Part shown: positions 35,154 to 44,573 of the stretch, one piece after another
Numbering within the stretch: position 1 is the stretch's first letter
How the letters are laid out: each line of letters opens with the position of its first letter
DNA from: Candidatus Zhuqueibacterota bacterium
GTDB taxonomy: Bacteria; Zhuqueibacterota; Zhuqueibacteria; Oceanimicrobiales; Oceanimicrobiaceae
Length of the DNA stretch: 51,175 bases
Assembly: GCA_029262005.1 (NCBI GenBank)
Contig: JAJDAG010000128.1
Span: forward strand, 1-51,175
Direction: 5' to 3'
Made by a program: the position numbers and the translations under genes
The notes under the pieces: model-generated
Told to the model about the DNA's origin: nothing
The model's database searches: none
What the model saw: the letters and a program-made list of their open reading frames with translations, nothing else

Positions 35154-37058
35154 TTATGATATCTTCAGAATTCGCACATCGCCATCCCGCTCAGTAACCC
35201 CTATCCGGTCAAAATAGTTGATCAGTGGCATGGCGTATTTCCGGCTGGCCCCGTGCAGCAAGTCCTTAAACTGGGAAATTGTTATCTCTTCATGCTCCCG
35301 CAGAAAAGAGATGAGATATTGCTGGGCCTCGGCCATGCGCTTTGAATGAAAATATTGGCCCTCATCTGCTCTCACTATTTCTCCCAGGCCGGTCATTGCA
35401 GTGAGCACCTGCGTAACATCATGGGCCTTGGCTCCGAAAGTCTGTGCAATCTCACTTTCAGAAGGCGTTGCAAATGCGCGTTCGTAAAGAAGCGATGCGA
35501 TTTTTTCTTTTAGAGCAACCAGTTCGGGCGGCAATGTTATTTTATGTTCCTGCAAACTTAAGTAGCCGGCGGTCTCTTTGAGCAAAGCCGATTCTTTTAA
35601 TTTTGCAAGCACCACATCCATGAATTGCATATCAAAAGAATGAGCAAGGATATTTTTTATTTCTGCCTTACGAATACCTGGTTTTGTCGGATATTGTTCG
35701 TGAAAATCGGCAAAGGAACGTAGAGCCAAATCCGCCAACTCATCAAACCTGAGCCGATGCACAACGGTGTTTTTTTTGCCTTGCCTGAGGCGTGTTACTT
35801 TGCTTTCCTCAACCAGCTTATCCAGCAACTTTTCCACATTGTTTAAGTCCATTGCCAACTCCGTGGCCAGGTTTGCTGCGGTGAGCACCGAAAACTTTGC
35901 CGTAAGTAAAATCGACTCGACCACTTCAGAAGGATCAGGCTGTTCCAGAGCCTTTAGTTCTTTTATTACCTGCGCATCCGACAATTTACGTCGCGGAGCA
36001 TCGGCGTTAAGAATCAAACCGCCGCCAATGGTAATTGTAGGCGAATATTGCCGGAGGACAAACGGATCCAGGCGTCGGCCTGAAACCGGGCGTTCGAGTT
36101 CGAGTTGCGCGTAGGCACTGCGACCTGGATCGATCTGCTTTTGCGAAAATACAGCAACCCGCGCCATAACTTCGGTTGTGCCCAAATGTACACGCACCCG
36201 TGTGCGATGCTTAAGCGCTCTGGGCGCGGACTCCAGCAACTGTAATTTGGCATGAAAGCGTTGTGAACTGGCAAAATGACTTGGCAAAGTCAAGACACTG
36301 CCACGCCCAACCTGCGATTTATTCACGGATTGCAAATTTACAGCGGCCCGATCGCCCGCATTTAATTCTGCCACTTTGCGCCCGGCACTCTGCAACCCGC
36401 GAACCTTTGTTTGAACTTTTTGTGGCAAGATTTCGATACTGTCACCAACGTGCACAGTGCCTGAAAGAACAGAGCCAGTTAAAACGGTTCCAAAACCTTT
36501 CATTGAAAACGAACGATCCACAGGCATCCAAAAAACGCCCGTGTCTCGATTGCGTTCAACCTCGTTGGCCAAAGCATCTATTTTTTTTGACAAAGAATCA
36601 ATGCCGGTACCGGCAGTAGACGAGACCCGGACTATTTCCGCCTCCTCGAGAAACGAATCTTTCACCAGCGCTTTGACATCTTCAGTGATCAGAGCCAGCC
36701 ACTCTTCATCAACCAAATCAACTTTGTTAAGAACAATGAGACCACGTTGCACTTGCAATATTTTCAGGATGTCCAGGTGCTCGCGTGTCTGTGGCATAAC
36801 GCCATCATCGGCTGCAATCACGAGCAACACCAAATCAATGGTGCTGACGCCTGCAACCATGTTGCGAACAAACCGTTCGTGGCCGGGCACATCGATAATC
36901 GTCGCTTTCTCACCCCAGTGGGCAAAACCGAGATCGATGGTCAAACCACGCTGTTTTTCTTCTTGCAAACGGTCTGTATCCACGCCGGTAAGCGCTCGTA
37001 CCAAGGCAGTCTTTCCGTGGTCGATATGACCGGCCGTGCCGATGATTATGTGTGGCAA
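35154..37058 (-). CDS. selB: Selenocysteine-specific elongation factor
   Basis: The 634-residue protein is SelB. The GTPase domain has GHIDHGKTALVRALTG (residues 8-23), RGLTIDLGFA, DVPGHERFVRNM and LNKVDLV. Two beta-barrel domains follow, and a long C-terminal region of several winged helices (about 370-634), ending with the domain that binds the SECIS hairpin in selenoprotein mRNA. It brings Sec-tRNA to in-frame UGA codons. The ATG at 37058 fits the family start (MPHIIIGTAGHIDHGKT). Together with selC at 1970-2064 it shows a functional selenocysteine route. selA and selD are not in this window. No in-frame-UGA selenoprotein gene was identified. Confidence 0.95.
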   Translation of the reverse strand: MPHIIIGTAGHIDHGKTALVRALTGVDTDRLQEEKQRGLTIDLGFAHWGEKATIIDVPGHERFVRNMVAGVSTIDLVLLVIAADDGVMPQTREHLDILKILQVQRGLIVLNKVDLVDEEWLALITEDVKALVKDSFLEEAEIVRVSSTAGTGIDSLSKKIDALANEVERNRDTGVFWMPVDRSFSMKGFGTVLTGSVLSGTVHVGDSIEILPQKVQTKVRGLQSAGRKVAELNAGDRAAVNLQSVNKSQVGRGSVLTLPSHFASSQRFHAKLQLLESAPRALKHRTRVRVHLGTTEVMARVAVFSQKQIDPGRSAYAQLELERPVSGRRLDPFVLRQYSPTITIGGGLILNADAPRRKLSDAQVIKELKALEQPDPSEVVESILLTAKFSVLTAANLATELAMDLNNVEKLLDKLVEESKVTRLRQGKKNTVVHRLRFDELADLALRSFADFHEQYPTKPGIRKAEIKNILAHSFDMQFMDVVLAKLKESALLKETAGYLSLQEHKITLPPELVALKEKIASLLYERAFATPSESEIAQTFGAKAHDVTQVLTAMTGLGEIVRADEGQYFHSKRMAEAQQYLISFLREHEEITISQFKDLLHGASRKYAMPLINYFDRIGVTERDGDVRILKIS

Positions 37059-37888
37059 AGTGGTTTCTCCTGTCGTCTTTTGCGTTAAAATATAGCCATA
37101 AAACGGCCAAATGCAAAATACTTTGAACAGGTAGTTGGAGCAATGTGATCTTATGTGGATAACTTTGAAGCCACACCAGTTTCAAACCCGGTGCAGCCCT
37201 CCTGACCAGGCCGATACAATTTTGCGGACAAGCCAGGGCAAAACCTTCCTTATAACAAAGCAACCAAAAGGTTCTGCGTTGATCTGTGTGGGTACAGTTG
37301 TTATCAATCTCGCGTCAAAATAAGTATTCCTCACGAATTACCACAGATGAAACACAGGTTTTTGCTAACATAATTTTTCATAAACCGCAGAGTAAAAAAA
37401 CAAGTAAAGATACAATCCCGCTTAATTCACAGCGCCCTTGTCATTCAGGAGGAATCTTTTTAATTTACAGCAGTTAGCTTTAGCAAAAGGACGCCTTCTG
37501 AGTGACAACCGGATGCATGGCTTTTGACCTTAAATTATCAATTTATGAACTAATCAGGCTACAATCTGAAAGACTAAATATTTTTTAAAATTAAAGTGCC
37601 TGTAACTCTGCGTCCTTTGCGTTCTCCGCGTTAAAAACACTGACTTTGGATTTGGCTAAATGCCTAAGTCTCGTAAATATAAAATATTACAATAAAATCA
37701 TTCTGGATTTATATTTTATTCAGGCTCCTACTTTAATTCCCTTTACTTTTTAACTCATTGAGTAATTGTGGCTCCGTTTGCAGGGTGTAGTTTTTAGCAA
37801 TCTTAAGTTCGTTCTATCCGTGTTCTCATCCGTGCCAATCCGTGGCTTCTATCTTTTCAAACTTACCCACACAAAACGACATAGAACC
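37059..37888. other. Long gene-free spacer with dispersed repeats
   Basis: The stretch shows no supported gene. It has phrases typical of widely dispersed intergenic repeats: TTACCACAGATGAAACAC near 37338, ACTCTGCGTCCTTTGCGTT near 37606, and TATCCGTGTTCTCATCCGTG followed by CCAATCCGTGGC near 37815. The selB promoter should lie within about 150 bases of 37059, but no convincing -35/-10 pair was picked out. Confidence 0.55.
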
Positions 37889-37928
37889 AAAAAAACCGCC
37901 GGAAGCAACAGCAACGGGCGGTTTTTTT
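37889..37928. terminator. Bidirectional terminator
   Basis: A stem of up to 13 bp (poly-A plus ACCGCC at 37889-37900, GGCGGT plus poly-T at 37917-37928) closes a 16-base loop. Read on the minus strand it lies about 20 bases after the stop of the gene ending at 37949, and A- and T-tracts on both sides make it work in both directions. Confidence 0.85.
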
Positions 37929-37948
37929 ATTTACAGGAACTCCCCTAT

Positions 37949-39433
37949 TTAGTCGATCCCAAATCCTACTCCTTTTGTCCCTTTAGAACTTGCACTCTTT
38001 TTTGCCGGCGACTTTTTGGCTTTACGCTTCACCTTCCGCTCAGCGTTCTCCTGCATTTTAGTTGTCGCCTCATCCTGATCAACGCCAAAAGCGATGGTTG
38101 GTTCTTCCTCATTTACATCCAACTCTTGTGCTGTCAGCAGAATGCGTTTGCCTAGCTTGTTCAAAGTGTGACTGGTCCAAATTCTCAGCCGCTTAACAGC
38201 CGTGGCGACAAAATTTCGGTCACGAAAGCCGACATCTCCGACTTGAAGTCGCGTGCCTTTCTTCCGCTTTATCACCTCAACTGCTGAATAGTTATCAGCA
38301 ACTTTTTTTACTTTTACCATTCCACGAAAAAGAATTTTCTTGCCAACCTTATGGTAAAGCCGGATAATATCATCGACCTTCACACCATCGTCTGCGCCCT
38401 GGTCGATAATACCGTAACGACCGTTCATTTTGACAAGCTTAGAAGGAAAAAGTGAAAGCTTGGAGTAAGCGGAACTTTTCATTCCGATTGCACGGGAAAA
38501 AATCATCATAAGCGCTATGAAAACAACCACTCCAAACAAAATCAGCGTTTGGTAACGCAAAATGCGCATTTTCTTGGTTTCCGGAGTCACGGGCACGTAA
38601 GTACTTTCTGCGCGCCTCAACTTTTTTTGTGTATCTCCCTTAGTTCCCTTCGTATTCTGCGTGATTTTCCTTTGTTTACGAAATTGTTTTCCGCTCGCGC
38701 CCTTTTTCCCCTCATCTCCTTTTACCAAAGGGGTTGTCGGTGACAAACGCGATCCTGATTTTTTTTCTTCAGGCTTGCGATCCTGCATTTGCGCCGTCTC
38801 CGTCGCTGCTTCCTTACTTGTTGCCACAGCAGTGGACCGGCGCCCGCCACGGTCCTTATCACTGCCAAATTCCGCCTTCTCCTCAACGGGTGAAGCCGGA
38901 GAAGTCTGCAATTGCTCTTTTTTCTCATCTAAAATTCGCAATGTACTCTGCAAAGCCTTTTCCTCACTGTCAACATGAGAATCCTGCCCGCTGCCGGAAA
39001 GGGCAGGAAGGCCAGCTTCGGTTTCTGAATCAGACGCTTGTTCTTCGGTGTCATCCATGCTGAAAATAAGCGTGGCAGGCGGTTTTTTACCGGCCCCGCC
39101 AGCAGAACCACCAAAATAGATTTTATTGCCTGAAGCATCTTCAAAATAATCAACTTTAGAGATTTCATGCCGCTCGGTTTTCGAATAGAGCAGTCCCTTT
39201 TTCACTTTCACAGTGACCGAAACATTGTCAAAATCCCAAAGCGTTCCCGAAACAAGAATGCCATTGCGCAAGGTTAAACGGCACTTTTGCCCAACCAAAG
39301 CCAGCAATTGTGATGACTGCTGACTTGTAATTGCCAGTTGTTGCGTTACCGGTGCTGCCGAAAAGCAGACCGATGAAAATGCGATGATGCACACGGCAAT
39401 CAGCATGCGTATAATTTTCTGTTTTTTCATCAT
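37949..39433 (-). CDS. Exported Sm-like/transmembrane protein with repeat-derived linker
   Basis: The 494-residue protein begins with a signal peptide (FSSVCFSAA). A small Sm/SH3-like fold (about 45-100: LVGQKCRLTLRNGILVSGTL, then HEISKVDYFE) follows. A long charged low-complexity linker (about 120-285) has the phrases SPTTPLVKGDEGKKG and NTKGTKGDTQKK. A membrane helix (about 292-312) comes next, then a FlgT-like C-terminal segment (GIIDQGADDGVKVDDIIRLY) and a Lys-rich tail. The linker DNA resembles dispersed repeats seen in spacers. I know no named family. It ends about 20 bases from a strong terminator and has no co-oriented neighbour. It may be a periplasm-to-cytoplasm anchor. Confidence 0.75.
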   Translation of the reverse strand: MMKKQKIIRMLIAVCIIAFSSVCFSAAPVTQQLAITSQQSSQLLALVGQKCRLTLRNGILVSGTLWDFDNVSVTVKVKKGLLYSKTERHEISKVDYFEDASGNKIYFGGSAGGAGKKPPATLIFSMDDTEEQASDSETEAGLPALSGSGQDSHVDSEEKALQSTLRILDEKKEQLQTSPASPVEEKAEFGSDKDRGGRRSTAVATSKEAATETAQMQDRKPEEKKSGSRLSPTTPLVKGDEGKKGASGKQFRKQRKITQNTKGTKGDTQKKLRRAESTYVPVTPETKKMRILRYQTLILFGVVVFIALMMIFSRAIGMKSSAYSKLSLFPSKLVKMNGRYGIIDQGADDGVKVDDIIRLYHKVGKKILFRGMVKVKKVADNYSAVEVIKRKKGTRLQVGDVGFRDRNFVATAVKRLRIWTSHTLNKLGKRILLTAQELDVNEEEPTIAFGVDQDEATTKMQENAERKVKRKAKKSPAKKSASSKGTKGVGFGID

Positions 39434-39631
39434 ACCAACCTCTAATTAAAACGTCGCGACATCCAGAAATGAAGTCCACGCAGCAATTTTCTGCAATTAT
39501 TGTCGTCTTTATATGGCAGCAACTTAACCTGAATGCACAGATATTACAACAATCAAACATTTATTGAAGCCCCGGCAAAAGCAGCCGTTGGCGCACACCG
39601 GCCAGACACAAACTCAGAATAGTCGGAATAA

Positions 39632-39653
39632 AAAAACCAAACGGTCGGTTTTT
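39632..39653. promoter_or_regulatory. Candidate TetR operator palindrome
   Basis: AAAAACC (39632-39638) and GGTTTTT (39647-39653) are inverted around AAACGGTC, giving a 22-base palindrome with a core ACCAAACGGTCGGT that is self-complementary at 10 of 14 positions. It lies 45 bases before the TetR-family gene, a normal place for autoregulation. Confidence 0.5.
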
Positions 39654-39697
39654 ATCAAAAAAAAATACTTGTATCTCATATTGCTCACATGTAATTT

Positions 39698-40303
39698 ATG
39701 CAGCGCCAAAACAAAGGCAGGCAAACTCGCGAACTCATTATCAACGAAGCCGTTCTATTATTTACTCGAAACGGCTATGGGCATACCTCACTTGCGGAAA
39801 TCCTCGAAGCAACGGGCCTGACAAAAGGTGGGTTTTATTTTCATTTTAAAAGCAAAGAAGATTTGGGAAATGCAGTTATTAATACGCTGAAAGAGTACTG
39901 GCAAAACGTATTATTACCCAACATCGCATCGGGTAAAAATGCTCACGAGAAGTTGCAAATCCTGCTCTCAGCGCCTGGTGACTGCCACACAAATCCGGAC
40001 TGCATGCGACCCACTCTGCTCTTGCTTAACCTTGCCATTGAGATGATTGAAGTTCACGACCCCTTCACAAAACGCCTGAAAAATATTCTTGACGAGTGGT
40101 GGTTTAAAATTGAAGAAATTATTGATGAAGGGAAAACGGTTGGATTGTTTGAGAGCGACCTGAACAGCCACGCGGTCGCTGCTATCATTCTGAGTACAAT
40201 CATGGGGTCCAATTTACTTGCCCTGCTCAATGGAGATCCGGGCATTTACAAAAATCAATTGTCCTCGTTACAGCATATTCTGTTCAACAGAATTGCAATT
40301 TAA
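39698..40303 (+). CDS. TetR/AcrR-family transcriptional regulator
   Basis: The 201-residue protein has an N-terminal TetR helix-turn-helix (about residues 8-55: INEAVLLFTRNGYGHTSLAE, then TGLTKGGFYFHFKSKEDL) and a helical ligand domain with two cysteines (PGDCHTNPDC). The YFHFKSKEDL recognition end is diagnostic. It is likely a repressor, perhaps of its own gene and of the sigma gene 13 bases downstream. The ligand is unknown. The ATG lacks a strong ribosome binding site. Confidence 0.92.
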   Translation: MQRQNKGRQTRELIINEAVLLFTRNGYGHTSLAEILEATGLTKGGFYFHFKSKEDLGNAVINTLKEYWQNVLLPNIASGKNAHEKLQILLSAPGDCHTNPDCMRPTLLLLNLAIEMIEVHDPFTKRLKNILDEWWFKIEEIIDEGKTVGLFESDLNSHAVAAIILSTIMGSNLLALLNGDPGIYKNQLSSLQHILFNRIAI

Positions 40304-40316
40304 GTAGAGATCCGAA

Positions 40317-40913
40317 ATGCGCCTTTTTGATGACAAGAAAAGCCATGCTTCAGAATTTATACCACTTTTTGAAGAGCAATTAAACGGCCTTTATTCAACA
40401 GCACTGCGGATGACACGAAATCAACTGGACGCGGAAGATCTGATCCAGGAAACAGCCATGCGGGCGTTTCGCTATTTCGGCAAGTTTGACAAAGGCACCA
40501 ACTTCAAGGCATGGATTTACAGAATTCTTACCAACAACTATATTAATAGTTATCGAAAAAACAAGAAAGCGCCTACATCTGTTGACATTGAAACTGTTTC
40601 CTTCAAACTTGAGGATGACGGCAGCAGCTATTGGAAAGAACTCGACGACCGAGATAGCGGATATTCTTATCATGAAGTTTTCGATGATGAAATTAGTCGT
40701 GCAATCGACAAGCTGCCGGACGAGTACAAGATCGTGGTGCTCCTGAGTGATGTTGAAGAACTGAGCTACAAAGAAGTGGCAGTGGCTATCGATCACCCCA
40801 TCGGCACGGTCATGTCACGGCTGCATCGTGGCAGAAAGATGCTGCAAAAATCCCTCTCAAAGTACGCACAGAACAAAGGCTTCAAGGGCAACCAAGACAA
40901 AATCAGCGAATAA
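40317..40913 (+). CDS. SigR-like (ECF12-type) sigma factor
   Basis: The 198-residue sigma factor has region 2 ([20 protein letters not shown], then [20 protein letters not shown]) and region 4 ([21 protein letters not shown], then [21 protein letters not shown]). The [13 protein letters not shown] string resembles the thiol-stress sigma SigR/SigH class of actinobacteria. There it is governed by a zinc anti-sigma factor, but no anti-sigma frame exists in the 241 bases downstream. It lies between a TetR gene and the bacillithiol genes, which makes redox control of those genes a good guess. A half REP-like repeat (41018-41032) follows in the spacer. Confidence 0.85.
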   Translation: MRLFDDKKSHASEFIPLFEEQLNGLYSTALRMTRNQLDAEDLIQETAMRAFRYFGKFDKGTNFKAWIYRILTNNYINSYRKNKKAPTSVDIETVSFKLEDDGSSYWKELDDRDSGYSYHEVFDDEISRAIDKLPDEYKIVVLLSDVEELSYKEVAVAIDHPIGTVMSRLHRGRKMLQKSLSKYAQNKGFKGNQDKISE

Positions 40914-41154
40914 AACTCTGAGCAGGATCTGCAACCGGTGGTGACAATTCAGGTTTTGTAAAGCCGCTGACACACAAACCCGAAACCTGACGACACACAA
41001 CAGAGAGGATTCACGCAGCACGCTGAAGTGCGAACCTGACCTTGAACGTCTGAAACCATTCGCAGGCCACAAAACGGCTCTGTCGTTCAGGCCAGGGAAA
41101 ATTTATGCAATCAAAACCCTTTGATTTCCTCACCGTATTTGCTAAATTCCCGCC

Positions 41155-41907
41155 ATGAATTCTCAAGATGACTGGTTCAAAGACTGGTTCGGTCAGGACT
41201 ACCTTAAAGTCTACCCGCACCGCAACGACGAAGAAGCAGCGGCACAAATTGATTTTGTCGAACGCATTCTCCCATTGCAAACCAACGAAAAAACCCTGGA
41301 TTTAGGCTGTGGCAACGGTCGGCATGCACTGAAATTAGCACGGCGCGGTTTCCAGATGATCGGGCTGGATCTTTCACCGGTCTTGTTGGCCATGGCCGGA
41401 AACACTTGCAAAAAAACAACATGCGCGGCTCGCTTTGTAAGAGCAGACATGCGGTACTTGCCTTTCCATCGCGCCTTCGACTCTGTGGTCAGTTTCTTCA
41501 CAACGTTTGGCTACTTTGAAACCGACGAAGAAAACCTGAAAACGCTCAACAGCATCCACCGCGCACTAAAGCCAAAAGGCCGATTTTTACAAGACTATTT
41601 AAATAAGAACTTTGTCCTGGATAATCTCGTGCCCCGGGATGCGCGTTCGGACAACGATTTCGAGATAATTCAAGAACGGCGATACAACCGGGAGCAGGAG
41701 CGGATTGAGAAAAAAATCACTTTGCGGGACAAAGACGGAAAACGCGTGTATTTTGAATCTGTTCGGCTTTACACTTTAGGTGAAATGACGGCGCTTCTGC
41801 GGCGAGCTAACCTGACGCTGAACAAAACCTTTGGTGATTTCGACGGCCGGCCTTTCGATGCCGGCAGCCCCAGACTGATTCTGGTTGGGCAAAAGGAGCA
41901 TGCATGA
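41155..41907 (+). CDS. SAM-dependent methyltransferase coupled to bshC
   Basis: The 250-residue class I methyltransferase has the SAM-binding motif LDLGCGNGRHALKLARRG (near residue 47) and the acidic loop GLDLSPVLLAMA, and matches small-molecule methylases. Its last four bases overlap the ATG of bshC, a sign of translational coupling, and it is first in a run with bshC and bshB1. A methylase that N-methylates bacillithiol is known in green sulfur bacteria, so this may be a related enzyme (NmbA-like). That is inference and a generic housekeeping methylase remains possible. Confidence 0.78.
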   Translation: MNSQDDWFKDWFGQDYLKVYPHRNDEEAAAQIDFVERILPLQTNEKTLDLGCGNGRHALKLARRGFQMIGLDLSPVLLAMAGNTCKKTTCAARFVRADMRYLPFHRAFDSVVSFFTTFGYFETDEENLKTLNSIHRALKPKGRFLQDYLNKNFVLDNLVPRDARSDNDFEIIQERRYNREQERIEKKITLRDKDGKRVYFESVRLYTLGEMTALLRRANLTLNKTFGDFDGRPFDAGSPRLILVGQKEHA

Positions 41908-43523
41908 AAATTCCATTCAGTCAACTTGCAAACGCAAGCAAACTCACAGCCGACTATTTCGACAATTTTGAAAATGTAGCTGATTTTTATAGCGGAGATT
42001 ACCGCAAGCCGGAAAACTTCCTTGACCGCGCGGCTGACATTAAAGCACGGGAATTGCCGCTGGCGAAATTGATTCCGGTTCTAACAGAACAAAATCGCTT
42101 GTACGGCTGTGGCCTGCCGACACTGGAAAAAATAAATTGGCTGATTGAAAGACGTGCTTGCGCAGTCGTAACCGGTCAGCAGACCGGTCTGTTTGGCGGG
42201 CCTCTGTTTACCATTTATAAAGCACTCACCGCAATCAAACTTGCTGCGCGACTCAGTAGAACCTGTGAAGGTTGCTATGTTCCTATATTTTGGCTCGCCT
42301 CCGATGATCATGATTTTCGTGAAGTAAATCATTGCAAAATCATTGACAAAGGCAACCAACTACAAACCATCCAATACGATGGTCAGCCGGCCGACTCCGG
42401 CGTGCCGGTCTCACGGATTTTGATTAACGAAGAAATCGACAAAGCACTCGAAACCCTGTCCGGGACAACGCATCCATCGGAATTCAAAGAGAGCGTTTTA
42501 GCGCTGCTGCAAGATGCCTATCAGCCCGGCACTAGTTTCACCGATGCATTTGCGAAATGGCTCATGACCCTGTTCAAACCATTTGGGCTCATCGTAATTG
42601 ATGCAAGCGATCCGCGCATAAAAGCGCTTGGCCGCGACCTCTTTCAGCAAGAAATTATGGCGGCATCGCCTTCTTCAAAAGAAGCTTTGACTGTTTCCGA
42701 CAAATTGCAGTTGCAAGGCTATCACAATCAAGTGCCGCTAAAAGAAGATTATCTAAATTTGTTTTACGCCGAAGAAGACCGTGTTTCCCTGCAAATGGAG
42801 CACGGCAGCTTCCTGGCCAAAAAACTGAAACGCACTTTTACACACGATGAACTTCTGGGCATTCTGGACAAGCACCCGGAATATTTCAGCCCAAATGTTT
42901 TGCTGCGGCCACTTTACCAGGACTGGTTATTGCCCACAATTGCATACATCTCCGGCCCATCGGAAACAGCCTACTACGCGCAGATGAAAGGCATTTACCA
43001 GACGTTTGATCTGCCCATGCCCATCATTTATCCGCGTAAAAGCGTGACACTGCTTGAGACAAAAATTGAAAAAGTGCTGGACAATTTTAATTTACAATTT
43101 ATCGATTTTGTCGGTGACATTGAAGCGCTGATAAACAAGGTTGCCAGAAGTCAATTACCCGAAAATATGGAAACGCAGTTCGGGGAAGCAGCCGAGGCAA
43201 TCAGTGCGACTATGCAAGCATTGGAAAGCACAATTCGTGAAGTCGAACCGACGCTGGCCGACTTTTCCAAAAATACCAGTGGCCGCATTCTGGGCCAGAT
43301 TGAAGTGCTTGAAAAGAAAGTGCTGCAAGCGTTCAAAAAGCGCAACGATGTTGTTCGCCAGCAACTTTACAAAGCCGGGCACGCACTTTATCCGAACCAC
43401 GCATTGCAAGAGCGCGAATTGAACATTGTGCCTTATTTGTTCAAACATGGCTTTGGCTTTATTGACCAGCTTTACGAGGCAATTGATGTTTCGAGTTTTG
43501 AACATCAAATTGTGCGGGTTTAG
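41904..43523 (+). CDS. bshC: Bacillithiol biosynthesis cysteine-adding enzyme BshC
   Basis: The 539-residue protein matches BshC, the putative cysteine-adding enzyme of the last bacillithiol step. Recognisable segments are VTGQQTGLFGGPLFTIYK near residue 90, PIFWLASDDHDFREVNH near 128, and YISGPSETAYYAQMKGIY near 349. The coiled-coil C-terminal part, seen in BshC structures, is present. The ATG at 41904 follows AAAGGAG by five bases and overlaps the methylase stop codon. With bshB1 and bshA it forms the full route, so the organism likely makes bacillithiol-type thiols. Confidence 0.93.
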   Translation: MKIPFSQLANASKLTADYFDNFENVADFYSGDYRKPENFLDRAADIKARELPLAKLIPVLTEQNRLYGCGLPTLEKINWLIERRACAVVTGQQTGLFGGPLFTIYKALTAIKLAARLSRTCEGCYVPIFWLASDDHDFREVNHCKIIDKGNQLQTIQYDGQPADSGVPVSRILINEEIDKALETLSGTTHPSEFKESVLALLQDAYQPGTSFTDAFAKWLMTLFKPFGLIVIDASDPRIKALGRDLFQQEIMAASPSSKEALTVSDKLQLQGYHNQVPLKEDYLNLFYAEEDRVSLQMEHGSFLAKKLKRTFTHDELLGILDKHPEYFSPNVLLRPLYQDWLLPTIAYISGPSETAYYAQMKGIYQTFDLPMPIIYPRKSVTLLETKIEKVLDNFNLQFIDFVGDIEALINKVARSQLPENMETQFGEAAEAISATMQALESTIREVEPTLADFSKNTSGRILGQIEVLEKKVLQAFKKRNDVVRQQLYKAGHALYPNHALQERELNIVPYLFKHGFGFIDQLYEAIDVSSFEHQIVRV

Positions 43524-43561
43524 GAGCGGTAGTTTAAACAAGCAAAAGAAAGATATCGATC

Positions 43562-44299
43562 ATGCAATTAGATCTTCTCGCCTTTGGCGCCCACCCCGAT
43601 GACGTTGAACTCGGCTGCGGCGGCACAGTAATTAAAATGAGTGACCTCGGCCACAAAACCGGCGTCATTGCTTTGACGCGCGGCGAGCTTGGCACACGCG
43701 GAAGCAAAAAAACGCGCGCGCAGGAATTTGCCAACGCTGCAAAAATCATGGGAATTGCGGCACACAAAATGCTCGATATTGCGGATGGAAATGTGGCTGT
43801 AACGCAAGAAAACAAACTGAAAGTCATTCGTGAAATACGCGCGCACCGCCCGCGCATCGTGCTGGCGCCGTACTGGGTCGTCCGCCACCCTGACCACGGA
43901 CACGCTTCTGCTTTAATTCGTGAAGCGGCATTTTTTGCCGGTCTGAAAAAAATCGATACAGGGCAGGCGCCGCACCGGCCCAACAAAGTGATATATTATC
44001 CCGGCCGCTTTGAATTTCAGCCATCGTTTGTGGTTGATATTTCAGAGCAGCAGGAACGCAAGCTCCAGGCGATTCAGGCGTACTCATCGCAATTCCACAA
44101 TCCGGAAAAAGCGAAGTACGGCAACGACGCAACCAACATCAGCTCACCCGAATTTCTCGATGCGCTGGTGACCCGTGACAAGCAGTACGGCTCATACATT
44201 GGCGTCCCGTTTGCCGAACCGTTTCTCGTGCGTGAGCCTATGCGACTGGACGACCCGGTGGCTTTCTTCGGACCGGAGTATTTAACCGGGATTCAATAA
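43562..44299 (+). CDS. bshB1: Bacillithiol biosynthesis deacetylase BshB1
   Basis: The 245-residue zinc deacetylase is of the PIG-L/LmbE type, with the metal-binding GAHPDDVELGCGG (near residue 10) and HPDHGHAS (near 113). In bacillithiol synthesis it removes the acetyl group from N-acetylglucosaminyl malate. Length and motifs fit BshB1. It starts 38 bases after bshC and is in the same direction; bshA follows after a repeat-bearing spacer. Confidence 0.92.
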   Translation: MQLDLLAFGAHPDDVELGCGGTVIKMSDLGHKTGVIALTRGELGTRGSKKTRAQEFANAAKIMGIAAHKMLDIADGNVAVTQENKLKVIREIRAHRPRIVLAPYWVVRHPDHGHASALIREAAFFAGLKKIDTGQAPHRPNKVIYYPGRFEFQPSFVVDISEQQERKLQAIQAYSSQFHNPEKAKYGNDATNISSPEFLDALVTRDKQYGSYIGVPFAEPFLVREPMRLDDPVAFFGPEYLTGIQ

Positions 44300-44313
44300 T
44301 CTAAACTAAAGAA

Positions 44314-44344
44314 TTCTCTCGCAGAGCCGCAGAGTCAGCAGAGA
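44314..44344. repeat. CGCAGAG-type dispersed element
   Basis: TTCTCTCGCAGAGCCGCAGA followed by GTCAGCAGAGACA repeats the element found at 8451-8480 and elsewhere. It lies in the bshB1-bshA gap (274 bases), which contains no gene, and may split the bacillithiol genes into two transcripts. Confidence 0.6.
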
Positions 44345-44573
44345 CAAGACTTAAAAAAGTAAAACTCTGTACTCTCTTATGCCTCCGTGGCTGATGCATC
44401 ACTCAAGTTATATTTGATTTTAAAAAAATATGAACAAAGCAAGCCAGGTCATTTCCCTTTTGCCAGGAATAAAAATATTTACAACAATACCAGTCATGCG
44501 GGACTCCTCCATAAAGTCTCCGGACTTAATAACAGTTTTAATATTCTAATTTAGTATAAACACAGGATCATCC

